Assembly (NCBI GenBank): GCA_911728455.2
Contig: OU452232.1
Location: 5,545,227-5,609,226, forward strand
Length of the DNA: 64,000 nucleotides
Source: Marthasterias glacialis
Taxonomy: Eukaryota; Echinodermata; Asteroidea; Forcipulatida; Asteriidae
Reading direction: 5' to 3'
Below the pieces are notes generated by a model that was not told where the DNA came from, ran no database searches, and worked only from the letters and a program-made list of their open reading frames with translations. This document shows, in pieces, positions 30,567-41,712 of this stretch. Numbering within the stretch: position 1 is the first letter of the stretch; the number at the start of each line of letters is the position of its first letter. The position numbers and the translations under genes are program-made.

Positions 30567-30668
30567 CTATTACAAATAAACATAAAAAAAACAATGCTAA
30601 GTTTCAAGAAAAGATAGTCAACGTAAAAGATGGGCAATTTTAAAAGGATATTGCATCTTTGTTTTTCA

Positions 30669-30745
30669 AGAAACATATCATAAAGGGATGGTACACATTG
30701 GTTTTAAAAAGAGTACAATCATTCCAATCCTCTAGTTTATAAGAA
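30669..30745. repeat. Single unit of the 74-bp repeat
   Basis: CATATCATAAAGGGATGGTA and AATCATTCCAATCCTCTAGT are the unit of the array at 48285-49655. Confidence 0.8.
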
Positions 30746-31315
30746 GAATACTACCAACTTTAACAAAACAAGGTGGTCGCGTTTTTGTGAAAACGAAAAC
30801 AAAACTGGTTCATGTTTCGTCAGAGAGTTTGATTTCTGAGATCAAGTTTGGTTCAACAAACAGCATCAGAGAGTTCGTCTATTTCTAAATCCAGCTATCT
30901 TGTTTGGTTCCCTATATGAGCAATCTTGGTTAAAGTGTTGTTGATTTACACGAAAGAGAACACAACTATTCACACAGCAACCATTTTCTAAGTGGACATT
31001 TGTATGCAATTGACCCATAGGGATTTTCGCCCATGGTGAGTCAGTGGAGTTCCGTGCGTGGCATCGCGAGTGCTCCCTCTAGTTCTTGCATATAACTCTA
31101 TGGTATAGACTAACTAAAACGACACCAGTATGTAATGACGTGCAATAAGGGGCCCTGACTATTTTGGTTTCCCATAGTAGTATGTGTGCACTTCTCAGTA
31201 TAAATTACATACGTCATGAAGGGGGACCGACTGTTGTGGTTTTCCGCCTCGCTTTGGTAACATGCTGTTTTATTGAATAAATAAGAAAATGGCTGCGTAG
31301 CCGGTTTTTACTCAC

Positions 31316-31448
31316 CAGTGTGTGTGTACGAATGAATCTTCATGTCTATTTTCTGGTGGAATCCCTTGCCGCAGTACTGGCAGATGAACGGCTTGTAGTT
31401 GGTGTGGGTTCGCATGTGAGTATGGAGGTTTGAGGCTCGATTGAAGGC
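31316..31448 (-). CDS. Zinc-finger gene exon: end of finger 3 and finger 4
   Basis: Acceptor TGTACACAG, donor GTGAGT. The frame begins [15 protein letters not shown], the helix half of finger 3, then a non-canonical linker TNYKP, then finger 4 ([21 protein letters not shown]), ending at HTG in phase 1. The finger 4 sequence is the part most like GFI/FEZF proteins. Confidence 0.92.
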
Positions 31449-31479
31449 CTGTGTACAAGAGAAAAAGTCTTGTTGAATC

Positions 31480-31735
31480 CTAAAGACGACCACAGGACAC
31501 TGGTCGAAACGTCGAGTAACAAATGGACTTCAAAGATTGAAAATTACCAGAAAAAATGTTACATTTTATATGCTTTTATGTAGTAATTTCAATGTTTTTA
31601 AAACTATTTTCTTTATTATTTACATCGTCAGATTATTTTATAAACTTGTTTAGGGGAAATACAAACAGAAACTACAGTTTTAATTGGCCAAAAGTGCCCC
31701 TCCTAAAATTTTACCCTAGTTACGCCGCTGCATAC
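31480..31735. repeat. Hairpin-core repeat plus C/G-run repeat fragment
   Basis: CTAAAGACGACCACAGGACA and CTGGTCGAAACGTCGAG (31480-31516), then the dispersed repeat with TTTTATGTAGTAAT and CCTAAAATTTTACCCTAG. It begins about 30 bp from a zinc-finger splice acceptor. Confidence 0.65.
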
Positions 31736-31828
31736 ACTCTGGAGGATTGGTGTTGGTATAGACTTTATGATTAGGGAGCATTGAAGATCCCCTCTTTCAA
31801 GTTACCCCTCTATTTTCGTTCTTAATTA

Positions 31829-31978
<150 letters not shown>

Positions 31979-32027
31979 TTAAAAAAACAACACGTCATAT
32001 GATTATATACAATTTCTGTTTCCCTTC

Positions 32028-32125
32028 CTAAAGACAATCAGAGCATATTGATTGAAACGTCGAGTTGTTACACTCGTCTTCTGGATCTTTTCAGAATCAA
32101 CGCAACTCATAAGAGATTGTATCGT
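32028..32125 (+). repeat. Hairpin repeat with GAAACGTCGAG core, copy
   Basis: CTAAAGACAATCAGAGCATA, TTGATTGAAACGTCGAG, then GGATCTTTTCAGAATC and AACTCATAAGAGATTG. Stem AATCAG/TTGATT is kept by paired changes relative to the copy at 22740. Confidence 0.65.
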
Positions 32126-32130
32126 TTTGT

Positions 32131-33886
32131 GTTACCACAAACCTATAGTTTAGGAAAATGCCAGACTGTAGTGTTGCACCCTTTTCACATTTACAGAGCT
32201 AGTTCCCAGAAAATAAAGCCCCGGTAATTTCCTGGGGATTTTTAACCCCATGTTCGTTTCACACTCAATGTAGTTTTCCTGGGAAGAATGAACAGCCAGT
32301 ATGCTAACCCCGCGGTTATCTCGCTTAAACCCTACTCCCAAGAAGGGGGTAACTATTACCCGGCTATTTCCCAGGAGTTTACCAGGGGTATCAATTCAGG
32401 TGTGATAAGGTCAGCCAAAGTTTCCTGGGAATTTCCTGGGAAATTCGTGTGGTGTGACAGGGGCTGTAATTTTACTTCTTCATCAAACTCAATCATACTT
32501 TTGAGAACGTAATTATTTCAAAGCACAAATCATATTGAACAAAATGTATAATAAATAAATACAAATGAGTTGGAATAAAAAATTGCAAAGATAATTTTTA
32601 CATCAGTATGATAACAATATTTGAAGGCATCTGCAGAAATCTGAAAGAGAAACAAAACTCATAAAATTGTAATTTTGATGCACTTCGAACCCTTAACGAA
32701 AACTTACAACCCTCAGTTTTGTGTTCTCTGATTAATTTGAAAAGAGTCTTTCTGCTAGGGTCGAAACGTGGGGCCATCAACAATGTTTCGTATTTATACA
32801 ACAGGTCCTTTTGGTTGGTAAGCAGTTTGCAACAGCTAACTTTAGTTTTTCTTTTAAGTTGAAAAGAGTCAACATAAAAAAGCGAGGGCCAAAACAATTT
32901 TAAACTTCCATCCAATTCGATGACGAATTTGACGCAATGTACAGAAATTGTTCCAGTTTAATTTTTAAATTTAAGATAACAAAAGCTGTCCGTTTTGTGT
33001 ATATACTAATTAATAACGGGACATCGTTCTGGGCATCGATGTGATAAAAACAGAGCTTTCTTCGTCGCCTATGAACTGATTTTATTTACTACTATGATTA
33101 AGAACATTGTTTAAACAAATTCATTTATATGGCACAATATATTGGGATTTTTTTTTGTTATTACAATTTTTTCCCTTCTGTTTTTATATTGTTATTTTGA
33201 GGTCTACTTGGAGAGAACCACTATGATAAACATTTGACATAACAACCAAAAAGAATAAACAAACGTAATGTTCCGGGTAAACGAAATAAAACATCAAACT
33301 TAAACGATTTTAGAAACGGACCAATAATTGATAAGTAGAGTCTTTGTGTTCTTGATTTGATTTTTGGTGTTGTCTGTATACTTTGTCATACACCACACCC
33401 TTGGTTGTTAAATTCCAATAACTACAAATCACCCACTGCCACTCATTAATTCAATGAGAAGAAGGGGGGGGAAATCAATTTTTTGGTGTACAGATGGACA
33501 TGACATTTGCACCTTCATTTCGACCTGTGCTTATTTCTCATGATGTACAACCTGAATGAAAAAAAACCGGCTGCTTGGCTCATTAGTGGTACTTATCCAA
33601 TCCCAAAACCAAATACAACCCTCTTTGATTGCGAACTGTGCAACTTAAATCCTTTTTTTAGATGCACGTCCTTGCTGGGGATGACACGGGTATATGCTTG
33701 TCCTTTTATTCTTTTGTTTGGTATATCCATATCAATCATTACATTCTCACCACTTCTGTTTCTCATTACCATATATATTTGTCTAATTCTGTACAGTGGA
33801 TCTCTCTGCAATTCCACGGCGAGGATTTGTAATTAAGTTGTCAACACGGATGATTACGGAGTGTAAGAGCGGAAGATACGGGGGCA
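32131..33886 (-). other. Zinc-finger intron, nothing coding recognised
   Basis: At 32738-32790 lies GAAAAGAGTCTTTCTGCTAG with GTCGAAACGTGGGGCCATC, a member of the second hairpin repeat family (others at 34545-34590 and 48094-48207). The rest is AT-rich and unassigned. Confidence 0.45.
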
Positions 33887-34034
33887 ATGGGAGCAGAAGC
33901 CCCCACGGTATTGATCGGACGCTCGCTACCGTCGCCTCGTCCATTAGAGATTATCCCTGCATCTCCGATGGCCGGTCCTGAGCGGCCTTCTGCCTTATCT
34001 CGAGTCAAAATTGCGACGGCTGTTCCAGTCCAAG
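33887..34034 (+). CDS. Candidate exon, CpG-rich, unknown protein
   Basis: Within an AT-rich intron of the minus-strand gene lies a CpG-rich block. On the plus strand ATG at 33887 opens a frame (MGAEAPTVLIGRSLPSPRP...) that runs to VQ and a good donor CAAG/GTACAT at 34034. The frame is open upstream only to a nearby TGA. The minus strand is also open here, so strand is uncertain. No family was recognised, and no second exon was found downstream. Confidence 0.25.
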
Positions 34035-34633
34035 GTACATTGTTTTTTAGACAGACAATTAAAGGTACCATAGAACACATCATCTTTTTTTTATTGTTAT
34101 TTTAATTTTTTTCATAAAAGTACATTGAGCCTGTCGGATCGCAGTTCTCAGTTAACGCACATGTAGCTCCATAATGCAAACGACATGTGAAAGTTTCACC
34201 AACGTGAAAGTTTCACCAACTTGGGCGGCCCCTTTTTCAAAAACACACCGAGCAATGCTTTGTCAGTGATTTTGTGCTATTTCGATGTGTTAAATTGAAA
34301 AAGAATTGTAGTATTTGCAGGCAATCTTGTCACACTTCGTATTTTCTACTACGCGGACAATGAGAAACTTTCAAACTAAAGTATACACCCCCCCCCCATC
34401 ATATGTAATATACTCTAAAATAGAAACCCTCCAAGACTAGTAATACTTTAATCAGCTGAATTTTGTTCACCCCAAAATTGAAATAAACCTCACCCTTGTG
34501 GGTTTATTACTTCATATTTTAATAAATGTTTAAAATAAACGTCAGCCTTTGAGAAAGACTCTGCTAGGGTTGAAACGTGAGGCCATTAACTTTTTGTTTT
34601 CTCATAAAATTAACGTATGGAAACGTTTGCGCC

Positions 34634-34800
34634 AGGGTCCAATTTCATAGAGCTGCTTAAGCACAAAAAGTAGCTAAGCACAACAGAATTATGCTTATCA
34701 GAATAAGGTAACCGGCCAAATTGCCACGTCACACCATCTGTGACTGGTATCCTGCTTAGTTTTGCTTAGCAGGACATTTTTAAAGCAATATGTTTTCTGG
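34634..34800. mobile_element. MITE of the GGCCCAATTTCATA family, partial
   Basis: Starts GGGTCCAATTTCATAGAGCT with GCTTAAGCAC, then GACTGGTATCCTGCTTAG. The right terminus is missing. Confidence 0.65.
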
Positions 34801-35990
34801 TTCTGGCCACACTGGGTTTTTTGTTGGACTTTTTCGTCATCTAAATGTTCTTCGTCATATATTTTTTTTTCATCCCCCCAAAAAGATATTTTACTTTCCT
34901 TAAAGTAAATTGATATCTTGGATTGTTTCTAATCACTTTTTTAAAGTTGCACGGCCCGATCTTCACCGAAACATTTTATTTATTCAATATTTAATTATTT
35001 ATTTTCAATAATGTTTTCTCTGAACGAATTTACACAGATGATGGTGTTTCAAAACGAAAAACATACAAAAATTCCGCCAATGTCACGGACAATGCACACA
35101 AAAACATGTACGTGGCTGACGGGTGTGAGATAAGGTCCGAATAGCTACAATAAGTAACTCAGCTTCTGTTTTTAATTGACTACCTCTTATCATTAACGAA
35201 TTGTTTCGTGCAATACCTTAAATGAAAGATTGTATAACTTTCTTGAATCTATAAAAATAGCTTTTTAAAATCGAAATCTAATTTTGGGGGGTCAAATCGG
35301 CCAAAAAACCGGACCTGGCTTCTTAAAATGTCTTTATTGAAAAATGGGAAGAACAAAGATCGCTGTCTACAAATCCCGAGACGAAATAGTCGTTTGAAAT
35401 GACATGGGAACGTCACCTTGTGCAAAAGGCGACGGAGTCCACACATCCGTACACAATCCGTAATTACTTTGAGGTGCAGTGCTGCCGTGCCAACGACCGT
35501 TGCGTAACTCTTCCGTTCCACTTTAGCAAATATCAACTCCGCGGAAATTGTCAATTTCTACAGCTCTTCATGTTGTTTCCCTTTGAAAGAACAGGATTCA
35601 GCAAACTTTTTAGACTGTTCTATTTTTTTACGAGGGGGAAAAATTGAATTCCCTTTGTTTATTTTGCACTGGAATTACATATTTTTCGCGTTAGTTTGTG
35701 TTGCTGTGTAGAGCGTGATAGATAATCAATTGTGAAACAAGATCAGGCGAGCAATGATTTTGAATCTCCCCCTCCCCCTAAAAAAATTAAAATAATATTT
35801 AAAATATTCAAACAATAGAGATTGGCATGGAGTATGTTGTAGCAAATACACCCAACTTCGAGAGCGGTTGACAAAATGAAGTTGACTTCATTTTGTTTTT
35901 TGATGATTTAAACAGTCTCTATATGCGAACAAAAGTCAACATTTAAAAAGGTGGTTTCCGAATAATACGAAACAAAACTCGATTACTCTT

Positions 35991-36222
35991 TGACGTAACT
36001 GTTATGACGTCACAGCTGTATGACGTCTCAACTCTGCAAACTGTAGTGAGAATATTTTCACTTAAAAGCGCGTGCTGCTACTGGACAATATCACACAATT
36101 GTTTATTTCATAGCTAACTCTTTGATTGTTTTTAATGATAACTACCACGTCCGCAATAAGAATTCACAACTCTTGACGAATCGGGAATTCGAAAATGGAC
36201 ACCGCAAAAGAGCCTGACGTCA
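35991..36222. promoter_or_regulatory. Cluster of CRE-like TGACGT sites
   Basis: TGACGTCA is perfect at 36005 and 36215. TGACGTAA at 35991 and TGACGTCT at 36021 are near matches. TGACGTCA is the CREB/ATF site. The cluster lies inside the zinc-finger intron, and its use as promoter or enhancer is inference. Confidence 0.35.
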
Positions 36223-36990
36223 TCAGTTCTGACGCGGGAGTTTTTTAGAGTGTGGTGGGAAAAAAAAACATTACGAAATTCGGAAATGAGGATATGAGCC
36301 GCATCGTCAGGTTTTCAAGAACAATTGCAGAACATTGCAGAGAGATTATGTAGCCTGGTTGGTGTGAGCATAAGTACATGGCGTATGCAATGTATGGGGC
36401 CCTCATCAGTAAAGCTTGTTTTGTGCTTGACGGCTTTCGGCCTCAAAACAACAAAGACACTGGACTCTGTAAGCATGAGCGAGGACAAATAAGATGACGG
36501 CGATGAAGCGGTCTTTAATTTTCTTTGGCACTTAATTGTTGCCCTGTTAATAATGGAGATAAACCTCGTTTATCTTTAGGGTCGGCTCTCCAGTGCGCAA
36601 TCACCGAATAACCCAATGAATCTAGCCCAACACGGTTCCATTTATAATGGAGAACATTTGCCCTTTTACCAATGTGTCTACGTTAACCTCGACTATTCAC
36701 TTAACACTACTTTTCAAGATTTATTTATTCTGTTTAATAAAAGGGGAGGATAAATTGTTGTAAACACACCCGTCACGATTGTACTTTTTCGGACAATAAA
36801 AAAAAATAGTTGAAAAGTTGAGGGCGTTACATACTTGACATAGAGGTCGTTCAGAAACGGTGGTTAAAAGTACAGTTTTAATTCACCTTGAACCTCTCCG
36901 AGTTTAACTCGGTGTGTCTGCACGCAATCAAAGTTAGACTATTCGGGCAGGTAGGGACATATTTGGGGGAAATTGTGCCTATGGCTTTGG

Positions 36991-37131
36991 TTTGGCTATG
37001 AGGCCATCGCAGATTTGATTTTCGAAAAAAATATAGGTAGAATAACAAGCAATTTTCAAAATGGCTGACATTGCTTGTTATTCTACCGATAGTTTTTCAA
37101 CGGGCAAATCTGCAATGGCCATATAGCCAAA
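36991..37131. mobile_element. 141-bp hairpin element
   Basis: Arms of about 60 bp: TTTGGCTATGAGGCCATCGC...GTAGAATAACAAGCAA and its complement TTGCTTGTTATTCTAC...CATATAGCCAAA, with an 18-nt loop. The centre arms (GGTAGAATAACAAGCAA) are perfect. No clear target duplication; a MITE or a hairpin RNA source. Confidence 0.7.
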
Positions 37132-38102
37132 TATCTTTCTCATGACATATTCTGTGTGCCAATTCCATGCTTGTAGCATCAAAGGCCCAAATCCCATTGC
37201 ATTCCCACTGTACTAGATCGAATGCTATTAAACTCCCAAAAGTATGCACACTAGGATGGTGTTGGACATCATGAAAGTATGAAAGTTAGACCAAGTCGGG
37301 TTTAACTACCACAAATATATGCACACAAGGATGTCACGTCACGTTTTGTACACTGTCTTGAGCAAACATGTAATTCAAAAACAAGTTTTGAAATAGTTTA
37401 TGCAAAATATAAGTTTGTACCAAACATGTTTGGCTGTTTACCCGCCCCGTCAACGTCTGTCAACATCCGTCAAATCTCAAAATTAAAGCCAAAGCATGGA
37501 CCAAGTAACCTTTGTTTACAAAAAGAGTGACCTTGCACATTCCAGGGCCTTTCTGAAAGGCAAGGTACTATACTGATCTCATATGGGATTTTTTTTTTCA
37601 TTTGGTGTAATAATTTCCACATAAATTCATGAGTTTTAAAAGTAACAGTTGAACAAGATTTGAGATGTGTCCCCTCCCCTCATATCAAGCGTTGATATCA
37701 GAAACAGAGAAATCTCCAATAATGTAAGATGAAATGTTTTCTTAAATTGAGCTGTGTACAAATCGTGCCTGCAGGAAGTCCAGACTCGGTGGCTCTTTTG
37801 TAAACATGTGATGTCACAGGTCACATGGTCTATAGGATTGGGAGTTTCGAATAAGGAAATTGATTTGTTTCAATCTGAAAGTTCATTCCTTATAAAAAGT
37901 TGGCACCAGTACAAGAGAGTCCCAGAGAAATATTTCCGTCTGAAATACTGCTTTCCGGTCAGAGTGAGGACACTGCATTGAGGACCCGAAGATTCTTAAT
38001 TCGATTGCCACAGTCACTATAAAGCCCGATGTAAACATGCAAAATCTGTCAGAACCTCAACTTTTTTTTTACTGAATCGTGTCCACTGAATTGATAACAT
38101 TT

Positions 38103-38350
38103 AAGTTCGAATCCCGGTCATGACACTTGTGTCCTTCGAGCGAGACACTTAAATTGCTTCAAATATGGGAAGATGCAGTTTATGTTTGTCTCGCAATGGA
38201 TTCATTTGCCCCTCCCTGTTCTTAGTTGTGCTGTAAAGAGACTTGCGTTTGTTCCTGCACGTTGTGGCAGGTTTCTATCCGTTCAAAAAGCAGCCCGCAC
38301 CTCGAGTGGCCTTTGGGCCTTGTGATAGGCGAATTATATAAAAAAATAAT
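38103..38350 (+). mobile_element. tRNA-derived SINE, 5'-truncated
   Basis: Begins near the B box (AGTTCGAATCCCGGTCATGA) and follows the body of the SINE at 6009-6330 to its A-rich 3' end. Confidence 0.8.
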
Positions 38351-38504
38351 AATAACTAAACTTTTAAAAACGTTATTTTGTTTTTATAATTGGTTGAGTC
38401 GTATGGCGTATTTATTGGAAACTATACAGAATGTGAGGTTATTTACTCTTCCAACACAAAATGAAGAATCTTCCTTAAAAAGGTAGTTGTATTGTTAGGG
38501 ACTC

Positions 38505-39010
38505 GGTGTGTATTGGGAAGTAACTATTACTATTACTTGCGGGTGTAAAACCATGTATAAATCTTTCAGTGGGAGGTGTGTTGGCTCTGAAAAGAGCCGT
38601 TGTTATTGTCTCGACGTTTCGAGCAGTACACTCTGCTCATCTTCAAGAGTGTGTACTATTTGTGATGAACAATTTTGTTTGAATCTAAATAATGAATCAA
38701 TGTCTTTACTTTCATCAGGTTTTCAAGATATTCTTAACAATGGGACAAAGGAAATCATCTCGGTTCGCCATTTAAAGGTATGTGAAATGTTTATATCAAA
38801 ATAAAGGATAAGAGGAAACTACATCTAGTAAACTTGAGGGTACAACCATGTATAAATCTCTTTTGGGATGAGTTGTGGCTCGTTCTGAAGACGTTTCTAG
38901 TATACTGTCCGAAACGTGGAGACCACAACGGATTTTTTTTTCAGAGCCGCCACTCCTCACAAAAGAGATTTATACGTGGTTGTATCCGCAAGCTTACTAT
39001 AGTTTTAGTT
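38505..39010. repeat. Two copies of the hairpin-core repeat, opposite orientation
   Basis: Minus-strand copy 38540-38660: stem GAGCAG/CTGCTC, GAAACGTCGAGAC, then perfect hairpin GGCTCTTTTCAGAGCC. Plus-strand copy from 38885: CTGAAGA, degenerate stem, GAAACGTGGAGACCAC, TTTTCAGAGCC. Both end in a block like GATTTATAC(A/G)TGGTT. Confidence 0.7.
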
Positions 39011-40067
39011 ATTATCCACACCATGCGACACTTCTAACGTCACTTAAAATACAGAATGTGATATATTGTAGCAATGTCTGTTGATCGACGTTTTGGGGGA
39101 TTTGACTACTTGTACGGCCAACTGACTTTGAGTTTATGGTTCTACAAAGAGATTGAAAAGAAGTATTGGTAGCGAATCCAGCTTATGTACAGATATCGAT
39201 TTAAAAAGATAACGCACGTCACACCTGTCCCAAAGACGAGGACATCAGAGATTCTCTGTGTGTGGTGTGAACAGCCATTAAACGGCTGCGCGCATCTGCT
39301 CTTTCACCGTCGCATTGTATGACAGATGGGAGCGGTTATTGTTCAAATTACAAATTGATTCTTTTTGAATAGGACGGCCGAGAGTGATTTGGCATAAAGA
39401 CCAACAAAGGTTGGTTAGATTTGTCTCTTTTATTTGGCGGGAGCGCGCGTATAGTTGTTTGCTTTGCTTCAATTTCTGGGTTGTATAGTTAAGCCTCGAT
39501 AAGTGAAGGAAATTTTTGATTCAATGAAATAATGTACAAGTGACTTGATAATCTTAGTGTAGGTTAAGTATGTTGAAATTGAAAAGCCAAGTGAAATCAC
39601 GTGGTCGTGTTGAGATTACTGATTGGTTATTCTAAACGATAGTTTTGACCAATGAAAGGTGTTCGGCGATATGACGTCAAATATAAATGTCATACTTGAG
39701 GAAGAAAGGCTTGCGCAGAAGTAAAACTATAATTCTAGTATATAATAAGTATGCCAGTAACTGCATTTTCAGTACAAGTATTTATGATTTTAGATGAAAA
39801 ATATAAATACTACGTCGTACAAAAATACCGGACAGTATAAATAAAACATTTTATTAATGCGCTGTTCAATTACATGTTAGGCTTATTTTACATAGGGTAG
39901 CCTCATTAGTTGTCAAACGAACTACTTTTCGTGGGGGTTGGGAGCGCTATCGTTTAGGGGTTTTTTGTTCATTGTTTGTTGTTTTTTGAAGTCAAAATTA
40001 GATGTCCATGGCTGGTTTCAAACAAATTTTCCCTGAAAAGGTTTATGTAATCATGAAAAGTCCTTAC
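39011..40067 (-). other. Zinc-finger intron
   Basis: No exon recognised. Around 39620-39690 occur ATTGG, CCAAT and TGACGTCA (39672) followed by ATATAAAT, a promoter-like combination of unknown use. Confidence 0.4.
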
Positions 40068-41353
40068 CTTGTGTGTAACTAGTGTGTTACTTCGGCTAAA
40101 CCCTTTCCCACATACGTCACAAATGTACTTCTTATGCTGAGTTGGCTTAAGGTCGAGTTGGTCTGATGTGTCTTCAGTGTTCATATTGATGTCTGAAGTT
40201 TGTTGGTAGATTGGGGGGCTTTGCTCCACGTCCTCGATCTTAGTTTCATCATGTGATAAGAATGGATCATTTTGCTCGGTGATTGCCTCGTCGTTGGACA
40301 GCTCGGCCAAGTCACGGCACTCCGGGTTGTTCTGGATGTACTCTAAACCCAGTATTGGTTGTCTAGCCGACCTCTTCGACGTCGCACGTTCTTTTTGAAG
40401 CTCAGAACTTCTCAGGAAGTTTCCGCGCTGAGATAAGAAGCTGCCTTGAACTTGAGAGGGAGTTACGGTCTTCAAATTCCTGGCGTTCACATCTTGGCTT
40501 GGTGGGTGGTGGACGTTCAACAGATTGAGAGAGTTGCTTGCGGGGTAGGTGTAGGGATCTTCAGGGGGGTACCGATTGGCAATCTCAAAGCTGCCTTCTC
40601 TTACCGGACTCCCTGAGGTCAAAACCATAACACGCTCTTGCTTACAGTATGACCTATACCCATCAAGTCCCCCACTACCCCAATCAGCAGAATACCGGTT
40701 AAAGTCCACGCCTTGAAGTGTAGCAGTTTGCCTTGTAGATTCGCCAACATGAAGTGAACGCAGAGCAGATGCCGGAGTAGGCCCACCCAGCCCACGTGGG
40801 AATGAGTGAGTCGGATTCCAGGGACGCGGGAGAACAATTTCAACCGGAGTTAAAGTTTCATTCGAATGAGTCGACTCGCTATCAGGTGTGATGACACCCT
40901 GACGTCTGACTTGAAGATCAAGCGGTTCATCTCTGAGCGTGTAGGAGCCCGACTTGCCTTCCCTTGATTCCCCGTCCACAAAATCACTCGGATATAACTT
41001 TGTTGCAAGGAGAGTTTGAGTTTCGTCCGGCTGTACGTAACTAGGGCGAACGTGATCAAATGCGGACGTGGAAGAAATCCGCAGTAGTGATTGTTTTGAA
41101 TGTTTAAGTCGTGATAAGTCAATTGGTTCGGCTGTAGCGTCCAGCCCGCCTTCCCCAACACAACGTTCAGATTGAGATTTGGCTACAGGATTTAACACAG
41201 TCGGTTCTTCGTCTTTTAAATGGTTGGGAAAAGTGAGGTGGTGTTTTGACTGCTGCTCGAAGATTCCAGGTGCATATAAATCATGCTCATTACACCGACT
41301 TGTGTAGATGTCAATTTTTAGAGGTTTCTGTAAGTCAACATTCTCAACAGCAT
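40068..41353 (-). CDS. Zinc-finger gene, large exon: CtBP-type motifs and finger 1
   Basis: Acceptor TTTTCTTCCAG precedes 41353 and donor GTAAGG follows 40068. After two bases the frame is open for 428 codons. No in-frame methionine occurs in the first half, so coding sequence must continue upstream. Near the N-terminal end is EPIDLS and about 80 residues later EPLDLQ; P-x-D-L-S is the known CtBP-binding motif of repressors. The rest is polar, low in order and acidic towards the end, and then begins finger 1 (ICDVCGKGFSRSNTLVTHK), whose second histidine is supplied by the next exon. Product: N-terminal regulatory region of a nuclear DNA-binding protein, probably a repressor. Confidence 0.85.
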
Positions 41354-41712
41354 CTGGAAGAAAACAAACAATTTGGTTAAATTTTGATTGAACATAGTTG
41401 TTTTGTGAAAGAGTACATTCATTCCCATCTAGTTTTCAATGAACACACCATCAACAAAACTTATGAAAATGGTCATGAAAAAGTTGGTCTCGTTTTAGTG
41501 AAAAAAGTGAGAATTATAACTATGTTTTGTCAGGGATTTTGTCTGCGTGTCGGGCTTATTTCATATTTTATTAAAAATGTATTCATTTATTATTTATTTA
41601 TTCATTTTTATTTTGGTAGGGTCGTCTCAGGTTTCCTCTTTTTTGACAGTATTTTCAGAAGATTGATACTGATGGGAACGTTCGATCGACGAGCACTCGG
41701 TCTCCCCAGAAA

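Larger units (their letters stand above)
34801..38100 (-). other. Zinc-finger intron with regulatory-looking elements
   Basis: No exon recognised. It contains a CRE-like cluster near 36 kb and a hairpin element at 36991-37131, both listed separately. Confidence 0.45.
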
